Assembly: GCF_001758195.1 (NCBI RefSeq) | Contig: NZ_MASR01000002.1 | Coordinates: 310,001 to 374,000 of the forward strand | DNA length: 64,000 nt | Reading direction: 5' to 3' | Source: Pseudohongiella acticola | Lineage (GTDB): Bacteria; Pseudomonadota; Gammaproteobacteria; Pseudomonadales; Pseudohongiellaceae | Shown here: positions 56,957 to 64,000 of the stretch, in pieces | Layout: the number at the start of each line of letters is the position of its first letter | Numbering within the stretch: position 1 is the stretch's first letter | Notes under the pieces: generated by a model | What the model was told of the DNA's origin: nothing | Seen by the model: only the letters and a program-made list of their open reading frames with translations | Databases searched by the model: none | Position numbers and translations under genes: made by a program

Positions 56957-57268
56957 TTAGCCTTTGATACCTGTAATGCGAACTTCAGTGAACCACTGAC
57001 GGTGGCCCTGACGCTTACGGTAGTGCTTACGACGGTTGAATTTGATGATTGTCACTTTCGGCGCGCGGCCCTGAGCAATCACTTCCGCGGTTACGGTGCT
57101 GCCATCTACGTAAGGCGCGCCAATCTTGACGGACTCGCCTTCACCTACCATCAGCACTTTGTCAAAATTGATCTTCTCGCCAGTCGGAACTTCAATCTTT
57201 TCCAACTTCAAGGTCTCGCCTTCAACAACCCGGTGCTGTTTGCCACCACTTTCAATAACCGCGTACAT
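56957..57268 (-). CDS. rplU: 50S ribosomal protein L21
   Basis: This 103-residue protein, the exact E. coli length, starts [20 protein letters not shown], with the rRNA-binding [16 protein letters not shown] segment near the end. The start has GGAG at a good distance; the frame extends 20 codons upstream into the leader. It is first in the rplU-rpmA pair. Confidence 0.98.
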   Translation of the reverse strand: MYAVIESGGKQHRVVEGETLKLEKIEVPTGEKINFDKVLMVGEGESVKIGAPYVDGSTVTAEVIAQGRAPKVTIIKFNRRKHYRKRQGHRQWFTEVRITGIKG

Positions 57269-57379
57269 ATGAAACTCCAGTATTTGGGAACTCTGGCCAG
57301 CGCCCCTGACAACTGAGATGGGGCCCAAACCTACAGCACCGCGGCCATGGCCGTTGCGCTCTAATCTATAAGGGCGGGC

Positions 57380-57408
57380 ATTTTACGAGAAGCAGGCGCA
57401 AGTGGCAA
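57380..57408 (-). promoter_or_regulatory. Sigma-70 promoter of rplU-rpmA
   Basis: On the minus strand, TTGCCA (57403-57408) and TAAAAT (57380-57385) have a 17-base spacer. Transcription would start near 57373, leaving a leader of about 105 bases with GC-rich inverted repeats (GGCCATGGCC near 57350), where L21-mediated control could act. The gap to ispB otherwise holds no gene. Confidence 0.7.
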
Positions 57409-57545
57409 GCATTTCTCACTGATTTATGCAGGGAATATGGTGGCTGGTCCAGCGGCGGCTTGACAGCCCAACGCTTCGCCCCTAGCATTGCCGGCGCACC
57501 ATCCTGTCCAGAGCCATCCTATTGATAGACGGTATACTATAACCA

Positions 57546-58526
57546 ATGCATAAAGAAGCCGTGCATAATACGATCCGCGCCATTGTTGCCACTGATTTTG
57601 AGGCCGTCAACGAGTTTATCGTTGAGCAGCTGCATTCCAATGTCGATCTGGTAGAAAACATCGGTCACTACATCATCAATGCCGGTGGCAAGCGCATGCG
57701 CCCGATTCTGGTGTTGCTCAGTGCGCGCAGCTGCGGCGCCACCAACGATGATGCCGTCAAGCTGGCTGCCGTCATCGAATTCATTCACACCGCCACGCTG
57801 CTGCATGACGACGTAGTCGACATGTCAGCCATGCGCCGCGGTCGCCCCACGGCCAATGAACAATGGAACAACCCCTCCAGCGTGCTGGTCGGCGACTTCA
57901 TCTATTCACGCGCTTTTCAGGTCATGGTCAGAATCGGCAACATGGACGTCATGCAGGTCATGGCAGATACCACCAATGTCATCGCCGAGGGTGAAGTGCT
58001 GCAGCTGCTGAACAAGCATCGCACCGATACCAGTGAAGCCGACTACATGCGCGTGATTCGCGACAAAACCGCTGTCCTGTTCGAGGCCGCTGCCTACTGC
58101 GGCGCCATCGTTGCAGGTGCGCCGACGGAGACACAACAGGCGCTGAAGGCCGCAGGCATGCATCTGGGCATGGCCTTCCAGTTAGTGGACGACGTACTCG
58201 ACTACGATGGCGATGCATCCGAGATGGGCAAGAACATCGGCGACGATCTGGCCGAAGGCAAACCGACACTGCCCTTGATCCATGCCCTGCAGCAAAGCAG
58301 TGGTGCCGACAAAACGCTGCTGGAACAAAGCATCATTAATGGTGGCCCCGAAAACCTGGATCAGGTTATCCGCATTATTCGCAACTCCGGCGCCCTGGCC
58401 TACACTCGCCAGAAGGCACATGAACAGGCTGATCTGGCACGCGCGCAGATCAATACACTGCCTGATTCCAGCTATCGCACGGGCCTGCTGCAGATGTGCG
58501 AAATGGCTGTCGCACGGGTTAGCTGA
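57546..58526 (+). CDS. ispB: Octaprenyl diphosphate synthase
   Basis: This 326-residue long-chain trans-prenyltransferase makes the side chain of ubiquinone. The first Asp-rich motif DDVVD (about 87-91, before MSAMRRGRPT) and the second DDVLD (about 214-218) bind the Mg-diphosphate substrates; GGKRMRP binds isopentenyl diphosphate. It is divergent from rplU, the usual arrangement. Confidence 0.95.
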   Translation: MHKEAVHNTIRAIVATDFEAVNEFIVEQLHSNVDLVENIGHYIINAGGKRMRPILVLLSARSCGATNDDAVKLAAVIEFIHTATLLHDDVVDMSAMRRGRPTANEQWNNPSSVLVGDFIYSRAFQVMVRIGNMDVMQVMADTTNVIAEGEVLQLLNKHRTDTSEADYMRVIRDKTAVLFEAAAYCGAIVAGAPTETQQALKAAGMHLGMAFQLVDDVLDYDGDASEMGKNIGDDLAEGKPTLPLIHALQQSSGADKTLLEQSIINGGPENLDQVIRIIRNSGALAYTRQKAHEQADLARAQINTLPDSSYRTGLLQMCEMAVARVS

Positions 58527-58575
58527 TCATGATATAACTCGGTGCACAAAAACAGCGGAGGAGAGGCACCGAACA

Positions 58576-60447
58576 ATGAACAACCCGATACTCGACACAA
58601 TGCCCGACATCGAGGCCTTTGAAAAAATTCCGCTGGCTACACAATTCCCCGCTCAATCCGCGTTCGAGCTGATCGAACAAAGCGCTGCCCTTTATGGCGA
58701 CGACCCGGCACTGGATTTCCTGCTCACTGGTCGCCGCGACGAAATCCCACAGACCCTGAGCTTCAACGACCTTGCCGACGTGACCCGACAGACAGCCAAC
58801 CTGTTGAGCAGTCTGGGCCTGCAGGGTGACGAAGCGGTCTCGATTTTGCTGCCGATACTGCCACAGTCACACCCTCTGATTCTGGGCAGCCAGGTTGCGG
58901 GCATTGCCAACCCGATCAATCCCATGCTTGAACCCGGCCACATGGCAGAAATCATTCAGGCTGCGGGTGCACGCGTCATTGCCTGTCTGGCACCTTCAGA
59001 TCACGTCCCGTTATGGGACAAACTGTTGCATATCCTGCCCAATCTGCCCGATATCCATACCATCCTGGTTGTCCATCAGGAAGGACTGACAGATCCTTGC
59101 AGCATGCCGGAGATTGCCGGTCGCGACATCAAGCTCATTGATTACAATACCGCGGTTGCGGAACAGGACAAACAAGCACTGACCCGGCAGCGTGACCTGA
59201 CAGCAGACACGATTGCTGCCTGCTTCCACACCGGCGGAACCACCGGCAAACCCAAAATAGCCCAGCTGACTCACGGTAACATGGCATACCTTGGCCAGCT
59301 TTCTCGAGTGCTGAATTCGCATCTGGGTCGGCAAACCGCCTTGTGCGGACTGCCCCTGTTTCACATCTTTGGTGTCATCATTCTGGGAATTGGTGCATTT
59401 GCCGCGGGCAACCGCATTGTTCTGATGACACCGTCCGGTTTTCGCAACCCGGAGGTGATCAAGAACCTGTGGCACCATGTCGCCCGCTTCCAGGCAAACA
59501 GCTTTGCCGCCGTACCCACCGTACTGACGGCACTGGCACAAGTGCCTGTTGGCGACGAAGATACCAGCAGCCTGCAACGCATTAATTCCGGCGCCGCCCC
59601 GCTATCCCCGGCATTTGAGCAACGCTTTGAAGAGAAATACCAGGTTGCCGTCACCAACGGCTATGGCATGACTGAAACCACGTCACTGATTACCCGGCCA
59701 CCGGAATTTCAACCACCCGGCAGTGTCGGCCTCCGCCTGCCCTACTCCCGGGTCAGAATCGCACAGCTTAGCGGCACCCGAATCAGCAAAGACTGCAAGA
59801 CTGGCGAAAGCGGTGTGGTACTGGTTAAAGGCCCACAGGTGTTTGCCGGCTACAAGGCAGAGTCGGACAACGCACAGGCCTGGGTTGACACTGAATGGTT
59901 CAATACCGGTGACCTGGGTTACCTTGATGAACAGGGTTTTCTGTATCTCACCGGCCGCGCCAAGGATCTGATTATCCGCGGCGGCCACAACATTGACCCG
60001 GAACTGATCGAGGAGCCGCTGAACCTGCACCCGGATGTCATCAGTGCGACCGCCGTCGGCATGCCGGATCCTTACGCCGGCGAATTGCCGATGGCGTTTG
60101 TGGTGACCAGACCCGGCAGCACGATAACGCCACAGGCGCTGCTGAGCTACTGCGAAAAAGAAGTGTCAGAGCGCGCCGCCATACCAAAGCGCATCGAATT
60201 TATAGACGCAATGCCGATGACCGCAGTGGGCAAGATTTTCAGGCCTGCGTTGCGGCAACAGATCAGCGCAGCGATTCTTCAGGAGCATCTGGAGCGGGAA
60301 CATATCAACGCGATGGTGACCACTCGTTTTGATAACAAAAAAGGGTTGACCGCAACAGTAGCGCTGCAGGATGCAACGCGGCAGGAAGAAACTGAAGCAT
60401 TGTTGAGCCCTTACAATGTAGCTATCAATGTGACGATTGACGGCTAG
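58576..60447 (+). CDS. Acyl-CoA synthetase (AMP-forming)
   Basis: This 623-residue adenylate-forming enzyme activates a carboxylic acid, probably a fatty acid, as its CoA thioester. The P-loop FHTGGTTGKPKIAQLTHGN, the NGYGMTETTSLI motif, the NTGDLGYLDEQGFLYLTGRAKDLIIRGG hinge region and the closing Lys in TAVGKIFRP are all present. A C-terminal extension of about 50 residues follows that Lys. A strong GGAGGAGAGG ribosome binding site precedes the ATG; the longer frame overlaps ispB and is discarded. Chain-length preference is unknown. Confidence 0.92.
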   Translation: MNNPILDTMPDIEAFEKIPLATQFPAQSAFELIEQSAALYGDDPALDFLLTGRRDEIPQTLSFNDLADVTRQTANLLSSLGLQGDEAVSILLPILPQSHPLILGSQVAGIANPINPMLEPGHMAEIIQAAGARVIACLAPSDHVPLWDKLLHILPNLPDIHTILVVHQEGLTDPCSMPEIAGRDIKLIDYNTAVAEQDKQALTRQRDLTADTIAACFHTGGTTGKPKIAQLTHGNMAYLGQLSRVLNSHLGRQTALCGLPLFHIFGVIILGIGAFAAGNRIVLMTPSGFRNPEVIKNLWHHVARFQANSFAAVPTVLTALAQVPVGDEDTSSLQRINSGAAPLSPAFEQRFEEKYQVAVTNGYGMTETTSLITRPPEFQPPGSVGLRLPYSRVRIAQLSGTRISKDCKTGESGVVLVKGPQVFAGYKAESDNAQAWVDTEWFNTGDLGYLDEQGFLYLTGRAKDLIIRGGHNIDPELIEEPLNLHPDVISATAVGMPDPYAGELPMAFVVTRPGSTITPQALLSYCEKEVSERAAIPKRIEFIDAMPMTAVGKIFRPALRQQISAAILQEHLEREHINAMVTTRFDNKKGLTATVALQDATRQEETEALLSPYNVAINVTIDG

Positions 60448-60462
60448 TCGCCGGTACCGCTG

Positions 60463-61695
60463 TCAATTGTCAAAGCGGACACTGAACCCAGCGCTGCTCG
60501 CGCGCAGGATGGTACGATTGTCTACCCGCCTGACGCGCGACTGACTGGTGCGATAGGTCTGGTCGCCCAATTCGCGCAAAGCCACGGCGAGATCCCGTGC
60601 CTCCTGAAACTCCTCATCCTGCCCCAGTTCCCGGTAAGTCAGACCCAGGGCCAGGTAGAAGTCAGGCTCCAGCCGGTTGCGCTGTATTGCACGCTGGTAG
60701 TGGGTCTGCGCACTTTCATAGTCTTCATCGTTGAACGCTATGTTTCCGCGTGCATAGTGAAAATACGGATTTCGGTTATTGTAATGCTGCACCGCCCGGC
60801 GATATCGCGCTGCCTCGGTTTCGTTGCCGCGTATTGCATAGAACCTGGCAAGATTGTTCACTGCTGTCGGGTAGTTTTTGTCCAGCCAGGCCGCTTTCAT
60901 GTAGCTGTACTCTGCCCGTTCGTCATCGCCCGCTGCATTCCAGGCACTTCCCATGTTATTCCAGGCAATGGCGAGTTCGGGGTCGGCCTCCAACGCATAC
61001 CGAAACCAGGTCAGCGCGTCGTCTATCCGCTCATTAACCAGGTGATCAACAGCCAGATTGTTGAAATACAGCGCCAGCGCCTGCTGATCGGTAATGACTT
61101 CGGCGGTCTGATGCTGCAGCGGCACATTGGGCAGAAAATCGACGATATACTGATCGCTGCCTCCCAGACTGCCCAGGGCATTGATGTGCTCGCTCATCAC
61201 CATTAACTCGCCACGCCGGTCCCATTGCGGCCTGACCTGGGCTGTCTGATATTCCACCTGCAGCCCGTTATAGCGGGCCATGGCAATATAAAGATTGACC
61301 AGTGTCAGGCAATTGGCGCGGCGTCGCGCGAATGCTTCAGAGGCGCTGAAATTCGCTGAATCGTCGTACTGGATATTTAGAAACTCGGGGGCGAAGAGAA
61401 GCTCCTGTAGCCGGATCACGAGGTCCCAACCACGCAGCTCAGTGTCAACATGCGCCGACATGTATGCGGCCAGATCGCCGTCAACTGCCAGCAGATCGAC
61501 AGCGGGCATCGGCGTTGCGTTGCTGTTGTCCAGCATGCGCTGTTCCAGCGCGGTGTCGGGAGTAAAACCAGGATTGAGGCTAAGCAATTGGCACGCTTGC
61601 AGCAGCACCAGCACAAAGCCCATCATGATGACACGGCACAACGGTCGCAACCTTGCGACGGCCATAGAGTGTTGAATCAAGTGCACTACGCGCAT
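60463..61695 (-). CDS. Lipoprotein with transglutaminase-like domain and TPRs
   Basis: This 410-residue lipoprotein has a lipobox LLQAC (Cys near 35). The first half carries a transglutaminase/cysteine-protease-like segment (FARRRANCLTLVNLYIAMARYNGLQVEYQ, Cys near 128; MSEHINAL for the His). The second half has four to five tetratricopeptide repeats (IAWNNMGSAWNAAGDDERAEYSYMKAA; FHYARGNIAFNDEDYESAQTHYQRAI). It resembles the PA2778-type protein at 25.9 kb in combining a papain-fold domain with TPRs on an outer-membrane or periplasmic anchor. The function is unknown. Confidence 0.8.
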   Translation of the reverse strand: MRVVHLIQHSMAVARLRPLCRVIMMGFVLVLLQACQLLSLNPGFTPDTALEQRMLDNSNATPMPAVDLLAVDGDLAAYMSAHVDTELRGWDLVIRLQELLFAPEFLNIQYDDSANFSASEAFARRRANCLTLVNLYIAMARYNGLQVEYQTAQVRPQWDRRGELMVMSEHINALGSLGGSDQYIVDFLPNVPLQHQTAEVITDQQALALYFNNLAVDHLVNERIDDALTWFRYALEADPELAIAWNNMGSAWNAAGDDERAEYSYMKAAWLDKNYPTAVNNLARFYAIRGNETEAARYRRAVQHYNNRNPYFHYARGNIAFNDEDYESAQTHYQRAIQRNRLEPDFYLALGLTYRELGQDEEFQEARDLAVALRELGDQTYRTSQSRVRRVDNRTILRASSAGFSVRFDN

Positions 61696-61816
61696 AACGA
61701 CCCACCTCGCCCTGTCTTATAAACAACCAGACCGTTCAGGCCGACGGAATATTCCGACTACGAAGCTAAACCAGCGACCCGTGGCCGGACGCAGACGCGC
61801 CCGGCCACGGTCAGTC

Positions 61817-63481
61817 TTACATATTGGGGTAGTTCGGCCCACCGCTGCCTTCGGGCACAACCCACTGAATATTTTGCGCCGGATCCTTGATATCACAGGT
61901 TTTGCAATGCACACAGTTCTGGCCGTTAATCTGAAAACGTTTGCCGCCTTCCCCATCGTCCAGTACTTCGTACACGCCCGCAGGACAGTAGCGCTGCGCT
62001 GGCTCATCATAAACCGGCAGGTTATGTTTGATCGGCACCTCGGGATCAATCAGCTTCAGGTGACAGGGCTGATCCTCGGCATGGTTGGTGTTGGACAAAA
62101 ACACCGACGACAGCTTATCGAAACTGATTTTGCCATCGGGTTTCGGATAGTCGATTTTGGGGCATTCACTGGCCGGTTTCATTTGCGCATAATCATGCGA
62201 CCTGTCTTTGAACGTCAACGGAAAGTGGCCACCGAAGATATTGTGCTCAATGAAGCTCAGGCCACTGCCAATCCAGAACCCGAACTTGTGAAAGCCTGCG
62301 CTGAAGTTTCGTGTTTTGTGCAACTCTTCGTACAACGCCGATGATTTAACGCGCTCGCCGTATTCGGTGAGATCAATGCCCGGTTTTGCCGTTTCCTGTT
62401 GCAGGGATTCGAACAATGACTCCGCTGCCAGCATGCCTGAGCGCATCGCCGTATGACTGCCTTTGATTTTTGCCGCATTCATCGTGCCGGCGTCACAACC
62501 AATCAGCAGGCCACCTGGGAAACTCATTTTCGGCAATGAATTCAGACCACCTTTATTGAGCGCTCGAGCGCCATAACTCAGGCGTTTACCGCCCTCAAGG
62601 TACTGGCGAATAACCGGGTGCTGCTTGAATTTCTGAAATTCGTCAAACGGACTGATATGCGGATTTTTGTACCCAAGGTCAACAATCAGACCCAGGTAAA
62701 CCTGGTTGTTTTCTGCGTGGTACAGAAACCCACCACTGGACCCGGCATAACTTGCGCCAATCATTGGGTAGCCGGCAGTGTGCACTACCAGGCCTTCCTT
62801 GTGCAGCTCAGACGGGATCTCCCAGACCTCTTTCAGGCCGATGCCATAGTGTTGCGGGTCGCTGTCCTTGTCCAGCTCAAAGCGGGCGATCAGTTCCTTG
62901 CCCAGGTGACCCCGGCAGCCTTCGGCCAGAATGGTGTATTTGGCGTGAAATTCGAACCCGGGTTCAAACGCATCTTTTTTCTCACCGTTGGCATCAACGC
63001 CCATGTCACCGGTCGCCACCCCTTTCACCGTACCATCTTCGTGGTAAAGGATTTCGGCTGCAGCAAAGCCCGGGAATACTTCTGCACCCAGCTCCATGGC
63101 CTGCTCGGCCAGCCAACGGCACAGGTTGCCCAGGGAAACAATGTAATTGCCATGATTGCGCATGGGTTTGGGGACCAGCAGGTCTGGAAAACGTACCGAC
63201 TTTTCCTCTCCGGGCAGATAATAAACATCGTCACCGGTCACCGCTGTGTTCAGGGGCGCGCCTTTCTCTTTCCAGTCGGGAAACAGCTCATTCAGTGCCG
63301 ACGGCTCGAAGACAGCCCCCGACAGGATGTGCGCTCCGACTTCCGAGCCTTTTTCAAGTACGCAGACGGAAATCTCCTTTTCTGCCTCTTGCGCCAGTTG
63401 TAACAGGCGGCAGGCAGTCGCCAGGCCTGCTGGTCCGGCCCCAACGATAACGACATCGACTTCCATTGACTCGCGTTGCAT
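61817..63481 (-). CDS. Electron transfer flavoprotein-ubiquinone oxidoreductase
   Basis: This 554-residue membrane-associated enzyme passes electrons from ETF (fatty acid and amino acid oxidation) to ubiquinone. The FAD-binding start is VVIVGAGPAGLATACRLLQL, the mid-section SYAGSSGGFLYHAENNQVYLG is typical, and the C-terminal ferredoxin-like domain has the [4Fe-4S] cysteines in YCPAGVYEV and CVHCKTCDIKDP. The length is that of the bacterial family. No etfAB genes are in the window. The acyl-CoA synthetase 1.4 kb away suggests linked fatty acid use. Confidence 0.96.
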   Translation of the reverse strand: MQRESMEVDVVIVGAGPAGLATACRLLQLAQEAEKEISVCVLEKGSEVGAHILSGAVFEPSALNELFPDWKEKGAPLNTAVTGDDVYYLPGEEKSVRFPDLLVPKPMRNHGNYIVSLGNLCRWLAEQAMELGAEVFPGFAAAEILYHEDGTVKGVATGDMGVDANGEKKDAFEPGFEFHAKYTILAEGCRGHLGKELIARFELDKDSDPQHYGIGLKEVWEIPSELHKEGLVVHTAGYPMIGASYAGSSGGFLYHAENNQVYLGLIVDLGYKNPHISPFDEFQKFKQHPVIRQYLEGGKRLSYGARALNKGGLNSLPKMSFPGGLLIGCDAGTMNAAKIKGSHTAMRSGMLAAESLFESLQQETAKPGIDLTEYGERVKSSALYEELHKTRNFSAGFHKFGFWIGSGLSFIEHNIFGGHFPLTFKDRSHDYAQMKPASECPKIDYPKPDGKISFDKLSSVFLSNTNHAEDQPCHLKLIDPEVPIKHNLPVYDEPAQRYCPAGVYEVLDDGEGGKRFQINGQNCVHCKTCDIKDPAQNIQWVVPEGSGGPNYPNM

Positions 63482-63588
63482 ACTTTGGTCTCCCCCTCAC
63501 GTGCGTGTGCAAAATGCTCGTTTGATAACAATCCGCCTCTGGCAGACATCATCAGTGGCGCGCCCGCCGCGCGGGCACCGTATTATCC

Positions 63589-64000
63589 TTAATTCGGCCC
63601 TGAATCGCAAAGACATGCTGACAGTGCCGTTTTCAGCTCCGGGTATCTGAATTCAAATCCCTGGGCCTGCAATCGTGCCGGTTTCACATTCTGCCCATGC
63701 AACAACAGCCGGTCGCCCATTTCGCCGAACATCAGCTGCACCATCGTTGCCGGCAACGGCAGCACAGCGGGCCTGTTGACCGCAGCAGCCAGCTCCCGGG
63801 TAAACTCGCGATTATTGACGGTGCCGGGAGCGGTCACATTAAACACGCCAGCTTCGGACTCCGCCGTTAGCAGGAACTGCATCGCTCTGATGACATCAGA
63901 GCGATGCACCCAGGACATGAACTGCTCCCCATCGCCTATACGCCCCCCCAGAGCCAGCCTGAAAATCGGTAACAGACGCGCCAGCATACCGCCATCGGGT
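63589..64000 (-). CDS. TIGR01777/YfcH family NAD(P)-dependent epimerase, C-terminal part (cut by window edge)
   Basis: These are the last 137 codons of a short-chain epimerase of the YfcH (TIGR01777) family. Signatures are LGGRIGDGEQFMSWVHRSDVIRA, FNVTAPGTVNNREFTRELAAA and the C-terminal EFRYPELKTAL. The reading frame continues past the window edge (PDGGM... before the first internal ATG), so the N-terminal NAD(P)-binding half is outside. The substrate of the family is unknown. Confidence 0.9.
   Translation of the reverse strand, partial: PDGGMLARLLPIFRLALGGRIGDGEQFMSWVHRSDVIRAMQFLLTAESEAGVFNVTAPGTVNNREFTRELAAAVNRPAVLPLPATMVQLMFGEMGDRLLLHGQNVKPARLQAQGFEFRYPELKTALSACLCDSGPN

Noticed and set aside
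58282-58575. N-terminal extension of the acyl-CoA synthetase frame
   Set aside because: It overlaps ispB in another frame; the strong ribosome binding site is at the ATG at 58576.

Overview
The window is chromosomal DNA from a gammaproteobacterium, most likely an aquatic or marine heterotroph. The evidence is the gene content and order: trmJ beside suhB; murJ, rpsT, proB, obgE, rpmA, rplU and ispB in their usual gammaproteobacterial neighbourhood; the PA2779/PA2778 pair; a YgiQ radical SAM enzyme; EfpL; glutathione-dependent formaldehyde detoxification; and an ETF-ubiquinone oxidoreductase. I could not fix the genus. I saw no rRNA, tRNA, CRISPR array, transposase or prophage gene.

Layout. 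1-4.4 kb: two tandem TonB-dependent receptor paralogues on the minus strand; the first is cut by the window edge. 4.6-16.3 kb: housekeeping and accessory genes (DUF945-like protein, YgiQ, tex-trmJ, a degenerate suhB, MATE exporter, YdjA-type nitroreductase, acyltransferase, TetR regulator, TSUP permease). 16.4-21.3 kb: a metal-resistance island of about 4.8 kb. It holds a mercury-type MerR and a near-consensus mer operator facing a glutaredoxin-MauE membrane protein, then a CopA multicopper oxidase, CopB and a His/Cys-rich periplasmic protein. It appears to split a radical SAM gene, whose 5' and 3' ends remain on either side. 21.3-26.9 kb: frmA/fghA, a membrane thioredoxin fusion, an HD-domain protein, DUF3185, and PA2779/PA2778. 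26.9-33.5 kb: a 1,910-residue double-length UvrA with a repetitive Lys-rich N-terminus, followed by a TonB-like single-pass protein. 33.7-41.4 kb: a PBP4-type peptidase and the pst phosphate transport genes with two Pho boxes. 41.5-49.97 kb: purU, two exported proteins of unknown function, gloA, folD, an aromatic/aspartate aminotransferase, a universal stress protein, DAHP synthase, efpL and an exported methyltransferase-fold protein. 49.98-61.7 kb: murJ, a divergent Nramp homologue, dps, rpsT, proB/obgE/rpmA/rplU, ispB, an acyl-CoA synthetase and a transglutaminase-like/TPR lipoprotein. 61.8-64 kb: ETF-QO and the C-terminal part of a YfcH-type epimerase.

The main working units are as follows. 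The Pho-controlled phosphate importer is pstS followed by pstC-pstA-pstB, with no phoU beside it. FghA and FrmA carry out formaldehyde oxidation. The copper island combines periplasmic copper oxidation and sequestration with a separately controlled thiol-redox membrane protein. The obgE/proB and rplU/rpmA genes form the ribosome and GTPase cluster. The observations I rank highest are the mer-type operator driving a non-mer gene, the island-split radical SAM gene, the SuhB homologue that has lost its metal ligands, the tandem UvrA, and several long intergenic palindromes. Start codons were adjusted where an ORF ran upstream of a convincing ribosome binding site or signal peptide. All family assignments come from reading motifs, not from database searches.
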